A stretch of 32,775 bases of DNA from an uncultured bacterium (lineage in GTDB: Bacteria; Planctomycetota; Phycisphaerae; Phycisphaerales; UBA1924): positions 1 to 32,775 of the forward strand of contig CAILKP010000071.1 of the NCBI GenBank assembly GCA_903834785.1, written 5' to 3'. Below the pieces are notes generated by a model. It did no database searches, was not told the DNA's origin, and was given only the letters and a program-made list of their open reading frames with translations. The translations under genes and the position numbers were made by a program. Of the stretch, positions 21,219 to 28,322 are shown one piece after another. Position 1 is the stretch's first letter. Each line of letters begins with the position of its first letter.

Positions 21219-22391
21219 ATGATCATGAAGCCCCCATCCAAGTCCAAGGCCCAGACCACCGGAGCGGGCAGCCGCGCGGCCTTCACGCTCTTTGAGCTGC
21301 TGACGGTGCTGGCCATCCTGGCGATTCTGCTTGGGCTGACCATCCCGGTGATGGGCCGCGCCCGCAAGACGGCGCGGATTGCCAACAACACAACGCTTCT
21401 TCGTGAAGTTGCAGTCGGAAGCCAGCAGTTCCGTCTGGATAACGCGGATGCATCACCGTCGTACTTCACGGCGAAGGAGTTGGCCAGTACCGAGAATCAG
21501 ACACGCGGCTTTAGCCCGATGCAGTCGATCCTGCTGAACCTCATGGGCGGCATCGTGCCCAGCGATGCGACTTCCTCGAACGATGTTAACGATCCAATTC
21601 TTGAGGTTGGACCGACTGCTGCGCGGACGGTGAAGGCGCGGGCGTCTGCAATGCGGGCCGGTGAATCGCGGGCTCGCGGATCGAAGGCTGGGTATATCAA
21701 CTTGCCGCCAGCCAACCTGCGAACTCCGTTCGGGGGAGATGATGATGAGTATCCGCCTGTCGGACCGAGCCGGATTGATCCCAGCCTCCAAGCAAGTGGC
21801 GTCTATGCAGCCCATGCCCGGTTACCAGAATTTGTCGATGACTTTGGGTCGCCAGTCTTGGCTTGGGTTGAAGACGAACGGCCTAGCCCGCAGCAGGACT
21901 TCGCGCAAGCCGGTACAGACTCGTTCGCGTTGATGGACGCCGGGTCGGGCAACGACAGCAATGCGCCGAAAGGCAGGTTCTATGTGGACAGCAATCGACT
22001 CTACCTGCACGGCGATTTCTACCAGGAGTCCGCGCTAAGTCCTCGACTCGGGCGAGCCAACGCTTACACCGCCGAGCAGCGGCGCTCTGCACTTTCCGCC
22101 GTAACTGGTAGCGTCGCATTTCCGCTAGGTTCCCAATGGTTAAACGGGGCCCCGTTTTCTGCCAACGCTTTCGCTATGGCGCGTGCGAGCCGGTCAAACA
22201 TCGTGCTTCACTCTGCCGGTCCTGATCAGGTGTGGCTGCTCAACTCGGATCGTGGCGGCGTTCTTGCGGGGATCAAGCCCAACCAAGCCGGTGTTGTGGA
22301 CCAGAACAAGGCTGTGCAGTTTCCGCGAGACACAAGGAATCCTGACCCGATGAGCGACTTCGATGACATCATCGTGGGCGTGGGCAACTGA
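21219..22391 (+). CDS. prepilin-type N-terminal cleavage/methylation protein (pseudopilin-like)
   Basis: A 390-residue protein with a class III (type IV pilin-like) signal. After a basic 21-residue leader comes FTLFELLTVLAILAILLGLT, with Glu26 at position +5 of the mature form. The residue before the predicted cut is Ala21 instead of the usual Gly, so processing by PilD-type peptidase may be less efficient. The rest is a globular domain with GQ-type low-complexity stretches and the C-terminal SDFDDIIVGVGN, typical of the many pseudopilin/DUF1559-like proteins of planctomycetes. It should be anchored in the inner membrane and assembled by a type II secretion or pilus machine not encoded here. 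Codon use in the C-terminal half is less GC-biased than in neighbours. A terminator follows at 22443. Confidence 0.85.
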   Translation: MIMKPPSKSKAQTTGAGSRAAFTLFELLTVLAILAILLGLTIPVMGRARKTARIANNTTLLREVAVGSQQFRLDNADASPSYFTAKELASTENQTRGFSPMQSILLNLMGGIVPSDATSSNDVNDPILEVGPTAARTVKARASAMRAGESRARGSKAGYINLPPANLRTPFGGDDDEYPPVGPSRIDPSLQASGVYAAHARLPEFVDDFGSPVLAWVEDERPSPQQDFAQAGTDSFALMDAGSGNDSNAPKGRFYVDSNRLYLHGDFYQESALSPRLGRANAYTAEQRRSALSAVTGSVAFPLGSQWLNGAPFSANAFAMARASRSNIVLHSAGPDQVWLLNSDRGGVLAGIKPNQAGVVDQNKAVQFPRDTRNPDPMSDFDDIIVGVGN

Positions 22392-22442
22392 GTTGGCGTG
22401 GGCGGGGGGCGGGGCGGTGCGTGATTGATCAGGAGCATATTT

Positions 22443-22478
22443 CAAGCGGCCGCCACAGTTGTGGCGGCTGTTTGCTTG
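22443..22478 (+). terminator. intrinsic terminator after the prepilin-like gene
   Basis: A perfect 8-bp stem, GCCGCCAC (22449-22456) and GTGGCGGC (22461-22468) with loop AGTT, is followed by TGTTTGCTT. The outer CAAGC (22443-22447) and GCTTG (22474-22478) can pair as well. It lies about 55 nt after the stop. Confidence 0.65.
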
Positions 22479-22513
22479 ATGGGGTGATGAGCGAGCAGAC
22501 AGTCTGCGCTGTG

Positions 22514-22788
22514 GCATCGCCATTCCTGGCGATGCTCTTCCTGCGTTTCGCCTTGGCACCGCACCGCGGTGCAGGTCAGTAGCGTCGGGTCGCCGCGAAG
22601 CGGCACCCGACGTTGCCGGCGTGACCCAAATGGCCCCACCGCGCAGCGGTGGAGGAAGTGCATCCTGTAACGCGGCGTCTCCCTGAACCACCTCCACCGC
22701 TGCGCGGTGTACCGCGCCTGTGCGGCACGAACCCGCGGGTGCCGCGTCGCGGCGACCCGCGGCTATGAACCGCCATCGCTTCGCGATG
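22514..22788. repeat. cluster of GC-rich hairpins with three-base loops
   Basis: Five hairpins share a three-base loop. 22583-22612: CGTCGGGT/ACCCGACG arms around GCCGC-GAA-GCGGC. 22636-22652: CCACCGC-GCA-GCGGTGG. 22695-22709: CACCGC-TGC-GCGGTG. 22733-22762: CCGCGGGT/ACCCGCGG arms around GCCGC-GTC-GCGGC. 22774-22788: CATCGC-TTC-GCGATG. Outside the series are GCATCGCC/GGCGATGC (22514-22535) and the palindrome GCACCGCGGTGC (22561-22572). The first and fourth, and the second and third, are also inverted copies of each other, so the whole block could fold into one large cruciform. No gene overlaps it. It lies between the prepilin-like gene and the convergent small membrane protein gene. Confidence 0.75.
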
Positions 22789-22844
22789 TAAAGCCCGGGC
22801 GCCGCGGCTCGCACCCGACGTCACTCACCAACCCCTTTACCCCC

Positions 22845-23333
22845 TCACACCACCTTCGGCTTCCGCGTCACCGCCAGGATCACGCCCATCACCAGCATGA
22901 TCACGCCCCAGACGGCCACCGACACGCACAGCAGCCCGCCGGAGATGGCCACGCCCAGGATGCCGCCGAGGCCGGTGGCCACCGTGGCGCCGGTGCTCAG
23001 CAGGGACTCGCGGTCGATGCGGTCGCTCAGCGCCGTCGCGTCGTAGTCGATCGCCCCGTCGGCCTTGGCCCACACCAGGCGGCCGCCGGTCGGGCGGTCC
23101 CAGTCGTGGCCGGATTCATCGATGACGGGCACCCGCTCCAGCCGGCGGATCAGCCCGCGGCTGCGGATCGCGCCCTCCAGGTCCGCCTTCATCGCGGTCA
23201 CCAGGGCGGACTGCTGCTTGCTCGCATCCGCCGCGGCACCAAAGGCCGAGCCGATCCCCGCGCACTGCAGCACGTTGATGCCCACCAGCAGCAGCGTCGC
23301 CAGGATCATCAGCAGTTTGAGCATGGCCCGCAT
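22845..23333 (-). CDS. small membrane protein of unknown function
   Basis: A 162-residue protein I do not recognise. Residues 4-27 (MLKLLMILATLLLVGINVL) form a membrane segment, possibly a signal anchor, and residues about 112-155 (GATVATGLGGILGVAISGGLLCVSVAVWGVIML) form a longer hydrophobic stretch, enough for two helices. Between them is a soluble region of about 80 residues with charged and aromatic positions (RLERVPVIDESGHDWDRPTGGRLVW). The ATG at 23333 has a strong Shine-Dalgarno, AAGGAG, six bases upstream, one of the best in the window, which supports a real gene. It is divergent from argB with a 92-nt gap. No function is proposed. Confidence 0.75.
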   Translation of the reverse strand: MRAMLKLLMILATLLLVGINVLQCAGIGSAFGAAADASKQQSALVTAMKADLEGAIRSRGLIRRLERVPVIDESGHDWDRPTGGRLVWAKADGAIDYDATALSDRIDRESLLSTGATVATGLGGILGVAISGGLLCVSVAVWGVIMLVMGVILAVTRKPKVV

Positions 23334-23412
23334 GGAAGGCTCCTTGGTTCGTGCCGCGGCCGCCGCCGGCAGCGTGGGAATCGGCCAATCGTACGAGCGC
23401 GGTCCCCTCGCG

Positions 23413-23418
23413 TATTGT
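23413..23418 (+). promoter_or_regulatory. -10-like TATTGT upstream of argB
   Basis: TATTGT ends 7 nt before the ATG at 23426, with no Shine-Dalgarno between, so the argB message is predicted to start at or within a base or two of its initiation codon. No convincing -35 was found. Confidence 0.42.
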
Positions 23419-23425
23419 TGGCCCT

Positions 23426-24361
23426 ATGTCAATCTCCGCTGCATCATCGGCCGTGGACAGTTCCGGTGCGACGACCGCCGGCACATCGGACTGGCGTGTC
23501 ATGCTCGATGCGCTCGTGGCCGGGCACCGTCACATCGGCAACCTGCGCGAGGGGTTCACCGTCGTCAAGGTCGGCGGCAGCATTCAGGATGTTCCGGCCC
23601 AGATCGGCCGCGTGATGCTGGAGCTTGCCACGCTGCGGGCACTGGGCGCCAGCGTGGTGGTGGTGCACGGCGGCGGCAAGGCGATTTCGGCTGCAACCGC
23701 TGCCGCGGGGATTCAGGCCCGGTTCGTCGGCGGCCAGCGCTTTACCGATGAGGCCACGCTGGCCGTGGCCGAGCGCGTGCTGGCCCACACCGTGAACAAA
23801 GAACTCTGCGATGCGCTGCGTGCCGCGGGTGCCTCGCCCGCGCCGCTGCACTCCCTGGGTTGCAACGTGCTTGCCGCGGAACTTCAGGAGTGCGAGCCCG
23901 GCAAGGAGCTGGGCCTGGTCGGCCACATTACCGATGTGCGGACGGATGTCATCGCCGGGCTCTGCCAGGCCGGGCACGTGCCGGTCATCGGCCCTATCGC
24001 CGCCTACAACGCGGCGGCACCGTGGAAGCTGAACGTCAACGCCGACCTGGCCGGCGGCGCGGTGGCCTGTGCCCTGGCCGCCGCACGCTTCATCCTCGTC
24101 AGTGACACCCCGGGCGTGCGCAGCGTGCCCAGCGACCCGGCAAGCGTCATCCCCACCCTCACGCGGGCCCGCATCGCCGAGCTCATCGCCAGCAAGGCCA
24201 TCGATGGCGGCATGCTGCCCAAGATCAACGCCTGCCTGGATGCCTTCGGCGGCAACGAGGCCTGCCACATCATGATCACCGACGGCCGGCACCCCCACGG
24301 CCTGCTGAGCGCCGTGCTGGCACCCGAGCACGCCCCCGCCACGCGCGTGGTGCCGGAGTAA
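23426..24361 (+). CDS. argB: acetylglutamate kinase
   Basis: A 311-residue amino-acid kinase that phosphorylates N-acetylglutamate in arginine synthesis. Landmarks are K48 in VVKVGGS, HGGGKAIS (81-88), FVGGQRFTDEATL for acetylglutamate binding, GHITDVRTD, NVNADLAGGAVACAL (203-217), SDTPGV (226-231) and GGMLPK with K266. The N-terminus is about 40 residues longer than a minimal ArgB, starting with a Ser/Ala-rich tail and an amphipathic stretch (WRVMLDALVAGHRHIGNLREG). Such a helix is present in arginine-sensitive hexameric ArgB enzymes, so feedback inhibition by arginine is possible. No other arg gene is in the window. The start has a -10-like hexamer 7 nt upstream and no Shine-Dalgarno. Confidence 0.93.
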   Translation: MSISAASSAVDSSGATTAGTSDWRVMLDALVAGHRHIGNLREGFTVVKVGGSIQDVPAQIGRVMLELATLRALGASVVVVHGGGKAISAATAAAGIQARFVGGQRFTDEATLAVAERVLAHTVNKELCDALRAAGASPAPLHSLGCNVLAAELQECEPGKELGLVGHITDVRTDVIAGLCQAGHVPVIGPIAAYNAAAPWKLNVNADLAGGAVACALAAARFILVSDTPGVRSVPSDPASVIPTLTRARIAELIASKAIDGGMLPKINACLDAFGGNEACHIMITDGRHPHGLLSAVLAPEHAPATRVVPE

Positions 24362-24424
24362 GCCCGCTCGCAGTGCGGAAATGTGCTGCCCTATCCGCGC
24401 TCGCTGACATTGCGTGGTGCCACG

Positions 24425-24430
24425 TACACT
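24425..24430 (+). promoter_or_regulatory. -10-like TACACT upstream of the dienelactone hydrolase gene
   Basis: TACACT ends 6 nt before the ATG at 24437. CTGACA at 24404-24409 is a reasonable -35 with a 15-nt spacer. No Shine-Dalgarno is present between the hexamer and the start. Confidence 0.45.
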
Positions 24431-24436
24431 TGGCCC

Positions 24437-25264
24437 ATGAGAAACTTCCTCTGCATGCTGTCGTGTGTGCTGCTGGCCGCCGCCGCGGCCTCGGCCAAGG
24501 TTGTCACCCGCACGATTGAGTACACCCACAACGGGGTCACGCTTCAGGGCTACTTCGCCTTTGACGATGCCGTGACCGGCCCGCGGCCGGGCGTGCTGCT
24601 GGTCCACGAGTGGTGGGGCCACAACAAGTTCGTGCAGCAGAAGGCTGAGGAACTCGCCGCGCAGGGCTACGCCGCCTTCGCGCTGGACATGTACGGCAAA
24701 GGCGTGCTGGCCACCAAGCCCGATGAGGCCGGCAAGCTGGCCATGCCGTTCTACACCGACCGCACCCTGATGCGCGACCGTGCCGCGGCAGGTTTGAAGG
24801 TTCTCGCCGAGCAGAAGGAAGTCGTCGCCGCCCCGGGCAAGCCCAAGCAGCTCGGCTCCATGGGCTACTGCTTCGGCGGCACGGTGTCCATCGAGTTGGC
24901 CCGCGCGGGCGCCTCGGTCGTGCCGGCCGGCAGCGAGCTCTCCGGCGTCATCAGCTTCCACGGCAACCTGGCCGCCGGCAAGGGCTTTGAGGCCAAGAAG
25001 GACCAGACCAAGGCCGCGATCCTCGTCTGCCACGGCGCCGATGACCCGATGGTGCCCGATGCCCAGGTCAAGGAGTTCACCGAGGAGATGAAGGCCGCCG
25101 GCGCCGATGTGCAGGTGATCAGCTACTCCGGCACGGTGCACTCGTTTACCAACCCCGATGCCGACAAGGTGAACATTCCCGGCGTCAAGTTCAACGCGGC
25201 CTCGGCCAAGCGTGCGTGGGAAGCGATGAAGAGCTTCTGGGCCGAGCGCCTCAAGGGTGCGTGA
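24437..25264 (+). CDS. exported dienelactone hydrolase family protein
   Basis: A 275-residue alpha/beta hydrolase. The first 20 residues (MRNFLCMLSCVLLAAAAASA) form a signal peptide, so the enzyme should act in the periplasm, unlike the classical cytoplasmic ClcD. The dienelactone hydrolase triad is visible: nucleophile C145 in GYCFGG, an Asp in GADDPMV (202-203), and H235 in GTVHSFT. The LLVHEWWGHN segment (54-63) forms the oxyanion side. Homologues with this layout are common and mostly uncharacterised; hydrolysis of some ester or lactone is inferred. The gene is separated from argB by 75 nt and has its own predicted promoter. A strong bidirectional terminator follows 65 nt after the stop. 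Confidence 0.87.
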   Translation: MRNFLCMLSCVLLAAAAASAKVVTRTIEYTHNGVTLQGYFAFDDAVTGPRPGVLLVHEWWGHNKFVQQKAEELAAQGYAAFALDMYGKGVLATKPDEAGKLAMPFYTDRTLMRDRAAAGLKVLAEQKEVVAAPGKPKQLGSMGYCFGGTVSIELARAGASVVPAGSELSGVISFHGNLAAGKGFEAKKDQTKAAILVCHGADDPMVPDAQVKEFTEEMKAAGADVQVISYSGTVHSFTNPDADKVNIPGVKFNAASAKRAWEAMKSFWAERLKGA

Positions 25265-25328
25265 GCCGGGCGGAAGGGCGGATCGCACTTGCTGATTCGG
25301 ACACGCTGATCAGATCGATTGCTCAAAC

Positions 25329-25379
25329 GAAACAGGGTCGGCTCCGGCTGCCAGGTGCAGCAAGGGCCGACCCTGTTTC
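25329..25379. terminator. bidirectional intrinsic terminator between convergent genes
   Basis: A perfect 14-bp inverted repeat, GAAACAGGGTCGGC (25329-25342) and GCCGACCCTGTTTC (25366-25379), surrounds a 23-nt loop. Each strand ends its stem in GTTTC followed by ATTT (plus) or GTTT (minus), so it can stop transcription both from the hydrolase gene and from the MntA/HepT operon. Confidence 0.8.
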
Positions 25380-25416
25380 ATTTAGGGGCGGGAGATGGTG
25401 TTTTGTCGACGGCGGC

Positions 25417-25782
25417 TCAGCTCGGCCAGGACGCCAAGACTCGCTCCAGTTCAGCCAGCAGCGGCGGCACATCCAGGCTCAGCGCGTCCCAGACGCGGTC
25501 CGGGTCAATCGTGTCGTAGCCGTGGATCATGCGGTTGCGCATCTGGCGCATCCCCTGCCAGTCAATCATGGCGAGCCGTTGCTGCGTCAGCGGGCTGACC
25601 TTTGTCGAGGCCTCGCCGATGACCTCGATGGACTTGACGACCGCCAGCAAGCGCACCTCATCGGCGGCAAGCAACTCGCCGGTCAACCCGTGTGCGATGC
25701 GAAGCGCCCGCTTGGCCGAGTCGGCCATGTGCGTCAGTCGGATGCGGTCCTCACGCAGGATGTCAGACGGGTCACGCGGCAT
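25417..25782 (-). CDS. HepT-like HEPN-domain toxin
   Basis: A 121-residue all-helical protein of the HepT/DUF86 group. The catalytic RX4HXY motif is intact in RNRMIHGY (R82, H87, Y89), preceded by the family's VVKSIEVIGEASTKVSP segment. HepT toxins are RNases and are inactivated by their MntA partner, which in studied systems transfers AMP to the toxin tyrosine. The start ATG 25782 overlaps the last 11 bases of the mntA-like gene, so the pair is translationally coupled with the antitoxin first. A longer frame begins at 25854 but lies inside the upstream gene. Length and motifs are normal, so the toxin is likely functional. Confidence 0.88.
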   Translation of the reverse strand: MPRDPSDILREDRIRLTHMADSAKRALRIAHGLTGELLAADEVRLLAVVKSIEVIGEASTKVSPLTQQRLAMIDWQGMRQMRNRMIHGYDTIDPDRVWDALSLDVPPLLAELERVLASWPS

Positions 25783-26074
25783 GAAGCACCCGCGCACCCG
25801 CCACAACCTCATCGCGGAAGTAGCGGGACAAGTCTGCCGCGGAGCGAAGGTCAACCCGCCGCCCGATCACCGCGGCAAGCTCCGCCTCCATCTTGGCGAC
25901 CCCGATCAGGCCGATCCGCGTCTGTGGCGCAAAGACCACCAGCACGTCCACATCGCTTTCGGGGCTGAAGTCATCCCGCAGGATGCTGCCAAAAAGTGAG
26001 AGCTTCGCCGCGCCGTAGCGTCGGCAGATCTCCGCGATTCTGTCGGCCGGAAATGTCACGCCGCTGATGACCAT
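25772..26074 (-). CDS. MntA-like nucleotidyltransferase antitoxin
   Basis: A 100-residue minimal nucleotidyltransferase. The GSxxR(x6)SDxD motif is visible as LFGSILRDDFSPESDVDVLVV (G29, S30, D41, D43) with the third carboxylate probably D75 in RRVDLRS. MntA proteins neutralise HepT by AMPylation or oligoAMPylation of the RX4HXY tyrosine, and HepT is the next gene. The start at 26074 has a GGAAGG Shine-Dalgarno five bases upstream; starting at 26119 would add 15 arginine-rich residues and run into the candidate operator. A TAGAAT -10 candidate lies at 26140-26135 on the minus strand, giving a leader of about 54 nt that contains the inverted repeat at 26096. Confidence 0.88.
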   Translation of the reverse strand: MVISGVTFPADRIAEICRRYGAAKLSLFGSILRDDFSPESDVDVLVVFAPQTRIGLIGVAKMEAELAAVIGRRVDLRSAADLSRYFRDEVVAGARVLHAA

Positions 26075-26095
26075 ACGAGCCTTCCGCCGCGAGGC

Positions 26096-26115
26096 TCGGA
26101 CCCGACGAGGTCCGA
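26096..26115 (-). promoter_or_regulatory. inverted repeat upstream of the MntA/HepT operon
   Basis: TCGGACC (26096-26102) and GGTCCGA (26109-26115) form perfect 7-bp arms with a six-base centre, 22 nt upstream of the mntA-like start. It could be an operator or a leader hairpin; the sequence alone does not decide. Confidence 0.4.
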
Positions 26116-26172
26116 TCAACCTCTACAGCACGCGATTCTAGTTCGCGGCAGCCCGGGCCGGCCGGCAGTGAT

Positions 26173-27147
26173 TTAATCCTCAACCCGGCGGAACGAGCCA
26201 CTCTTGCGGAGTTCCATCTCAGCCAGGATCTTGCCGCGGATCAGGTTGAGCCGATCGGCGACGACCGACATGCTGTCGGGGCGGCGGGCGGGCTCAACTT
26301 CCACGCAGCTCATCACCAGGTTGTCGATGATCTCGGGGATGCGCTTGTTGATCTCGATGAGGCGCTTGGGCTTCTCCAGCAGCGTGTCATCAATGTGGCC
26401 GACCAGCGAATCGCCCCGGCCCAGCGCGGTGGGCACGAAGTGGTTGGTAAAGGCCCAGTACATCGTCGCGCCCAGGTTGTACACGTCGGTCTTGGCCGTA
26501 ATCGGCCGGCGGTGGACCTGCTCGGGGGCGATGTAGTCGGGCGTGCCCTGAATGCGCTTCTTGACGGTGCCGATGGCGCACGACTGGCCAAGGTCGATGA
26601 CCTTGACCGTGCGCTGGGCATCGACCATGATGTTGTTGGGCTTCATGTCCGCGTGGACGTAACCCTTGGTGTGCATGTAGTGCAACGCCTGGGCTACCTT
26701 CTCAAAGATGTCCAGGGCCTCATCAAGGTACTTGGGCCGCTGACGCTCCACGGACTGGCCGTCGACCAGCTCCATGATCATGAACACTTCGTTGGGCTTG
26801 CTCAGGAAGCCCGGCTTGCGGGTGATGAGCCGCTCGATCTTTCGAAGGGCGGGGTGCACGAGCTTGGAGCCGATCTGGTACTCGTACTCGGCCTGCTCAA
26901 TGAAGCGATCATCCTTCTCGGATTCCTTGACCACGTGCTTCATCGCCCAGACCTGCTTGGTCTTGGGGTCCTGCACGGCGTAAATGACGGACGCGGCACC
27001 ACGGCCGACCTCCGCCATCACGCGGTATCCCTCCACAGTCTCGCCTGGTTTGAAAATCTCCACGGTTCGGTCAGTCCTATCGCTTGGGTCCGAGAATGGC
27101 CCTGAGGATACGTCTGCTGCAGCTCTCCAACCAGCGATTCGTGCCAT
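26173..27147 (-). CDS. Ser/Thr protein kinase (Hanks type, cytoplasmic)
   Basis: A 324-residue soluble kinase with no membrane helix or extra domain. Motifs: glycine loop VGRGAASVIYAV (48-58), K70 in WAMKHV, catalytic loop HADMKPNN (H165, D167, N172), DLG in place of DFG (D185-G187), and APEQ (207-210). The Arg of HRD is Ala, so this is a non-RD kinase, which usually does not depend on activation-loop phosphorylation. All residues needed for ATP and magnesium binding are present, so activity is expected. Start ATG 27147 is chosen for its GGAGGG Shine-Dalgarno; GTG 27063 is an alternative that still keeps the whole domain. The substrate is unknown. It is upstream of the MntA/HepT pair on the same strand, 98 nt away, with a probable separate promoter between. 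Confidence 0.85.
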   Translation of the reverse strand: MARIAGWRAAADVSSGPFSDPSDRTDRTVEIFKPGETVEGYRVMAEVGRGAASVIYAVQDPKTKQVWAMKHVVKESEKDDRFIEQAEYEYQIGSKLVHPALRKIERLITRKPGFLSKPNEVFMIMELVDGQSVERQRPKYLDEALDIFEKVAQALHYMHTKGYVHADMKPNNIMVDAQRTVKVIDLGQSCAIGTVKKRIQGTPDYIAPEQVHRRPITAKTDVYNLGATMYWAFTNHFVPTALGRGDSLVGHIDDTLLEKPKRLIEINKRIPEIIDNLVMSCVEVEPARRPDSMSVVADRLNLIRGKILAEMELRKSGSFRRVED

Positions 27148-27149
27148 AG

Positions 27150-27169
27150 ATCGCCCTCCATCGGGCGAT
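27150..27169 (-). promoter_or_regulatory. hairpin that covers the kinase ribosome binding site
   Basis: In the minus-strand message ATCGCCC-GATGGA-GGGCGAT forms a perfect 7-bp stem ending two bases before the ATG at 27147. The GGAGGG Shine-Dalgarno is split between loop and 3' arm, so the folded form should limit ribosome access. Confidence 0.5.
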
Positions 27170-27418
27170 GGCTTTGGGCGAGCCAGCAACCGGCGTGTAC
27201 AACGCGTGAAGAAAGCGAGTGATGCCGCTCTGACCGGCAAACTTGCTCTCTCCTACCCGCAGGTGGGACTGGCGAGCCATTCGCGGACTGACCGACCCCG
27301 GTTCCTGCCGCGGCAGGGATGGTGATTTTTCCGGACGTCCTATAACAGTAGCGTTCTTGCGGCTTCATGCCTCGCTAGGTCATATTGCTGACCACCGCTG
27401 GCCCGAGAACAAAAGAAA

Positions 27419-27442
27419 CCGCCCTCCGGATCCGGAGGGCGG
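27419..27442 (-). terminator. intrinsic terminator of the PEP-CTERM-like gene
   Basis: A perfect 24-nt palindrome with arms CCGCCCTCC and GGAGGGCGG around GGATCC. On the minus strand it is followed by TTTCTTTTGTTC, the expected U-tract. It lies about 57 nt after the stop at 27499. Confidence 0.85.
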
Positions 27443-27498
27443 CTTGGGGATGATCAAAGCAGTGGGGGGAGGGGGCTGCCCACGCTCCCGTCAGGCCT

Positions 27499-28155
27499 TT
27501 AGGCCCGGCGGCGGCGGAAGGCGACCAGGCCGCCCAGACCCAGCAGCGCGGCTGCGCCGGGGGTGGGGATGGCCTCGTAGGTGTAGACGATGCGGTAGTC
27601 CGCCGAGGCATCGGTGGCGAACGCCGAGATCACGTTGCCAGCGCCCGAGGCGTTGGAGGCGCCGACGGCGCCGATCGTCAGCGGCACGGAGCCGTTGCCG
27701 ATGTACCCGGCGAACGAACCGGGGGTCGAGGAAGCGGTGTTCGAGTTGGTCAGGTTCAGCAGCGAGATGCCCGAGGTGCCACCGAAATCGATGGTGCCGT
27801 CGAACGCGGTCGCGGCGAACGAACCGCTGGCCACGGGCAGAGCAACAGCGCTGGCGCCGCCGGGACCGGCGAAGGTCACGCTGGCAGCGAGGTTGTAGGT
27901 CAGCGATGCAGCCGAGTTGTCCAGGCTCTCAAGGCGGACATCGCCCTGAACCGTGCCGGAAACCGTCAGCGTCACGCCGGTCAGGTTGTAGCCGAAGAAC
28001 GCGCCGGACGGGGTATTGTCGAACTGCGGCAGCGAGACGGCGAACGTGCCCCAGTTGGTCGTGGTCATCGGCTGTGCGCCGGTGTACGTCACGGTCTGGG
28101 CGAGCGCGCCGGAGGTGCCGGCGAGCAGGGTCAGGGCAATCAGGGCATTCTTCAT
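27499..28155 (-). CDS. PEP-CTERM-like surface protein, choice-of-anchor E type
   Basis: A 218-residue exported protein. A signal peptide (MKNALIALTLLAGTSGALA, cleavage before Q20) precedes a beta-rich domain that starts TVTYTGAQPMTTTNWG and resembles the choice-of-anchor E domain of PEP-CTERM proteins (VTLTVSGTVQGDVRLESLDNSA). The C-terminus is PTPGAAALLGLGGL, a short hydrophobic run, then RRRRA. That is the tripartite sorting layout of PEP-CTERM proteins, but the Pro-Glu-Pro is replaced by Pro-Thr-Pro-Gly, a form seen in Phycisphaerae. It would be processed by an exosortase-like enzyme and placed on the cell surface or in an extracellular matrix. No exosortase is in the window. The start has a GGAG Shine-Dalgarno nine bases upstream. 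Confidence 0.85.
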   Translation of the reverse strand: MKNALIALTLLAGTSGALAQTVTYTGAQPMTTTNWGTFAVSLPQFDNTPSGAFFGYNLTGVTLTVSGTVQGDVRLESLDNSAASLTYNLAASVTFAGPGGASAVALPVASGSFAATAFDGTIDFGGTSGISLLNLTNSNTASSTPGSFAGYIGNGSVPLTIGAVGASNASGAGNVISAFATDASADYRIVYTYEAIPTPGAAALLGLGGLVAFRRRRA

Positions 28156-28278
28156 CTCAAGCTCTCCAATACAAAGGTGCGGTCGAGCCGGGCAACACGT
28201 CATCGCGTGCTGCAGCTCGAAAGACGTCGTGGTCTGCAGCGCTACGGGGCCATTCCCACGGTGCTGCCACGTCCGAGA

Positions 28279-28284
28279 GTATAA
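28279..28284 (-). promoter_or_regulatory. -10 candidate TATACT for the PEP-CTERM-like gene
   Basis: TATACT on the minus strand, close to consensus, lies 123 nt upstream of the ATG at 28155. The long leader and the Shine-Dalgarno fit a conventional message. No good -35 was found. Confidence 0.35.
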
Positions 28285-28322
28285 GCGATATCAGCACGCA
28301 GACCAGCTTTTTGAGGTGTTTT

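Noticed and set aside
22142..22157. Perfect 16-bp palindrome AAACGGGGCCCCGTTT inside the prepilin-like gene.
   Set aside because: It is in frame within a conserved-looking coding stretch (WLNGAPFS) and has no T-tract suited to termination; probably coincidental.
22707..23615. Open frame of 302 codons on the plus strand across the hairpin cluster and the small membrane protein.
   Set aside because: Composition is Arg/His/Pro-rich and it runs through several palindromes; the minus-strand gene has a strong Shine-Dalgarno.
23444..25288. Open frame of 614 codons on the minus strand, opposite argB and the hydrolase gene.
   Set aside because: Gly/His/Arg-rich antisense shadow; both plus-strand genes are recognisable.
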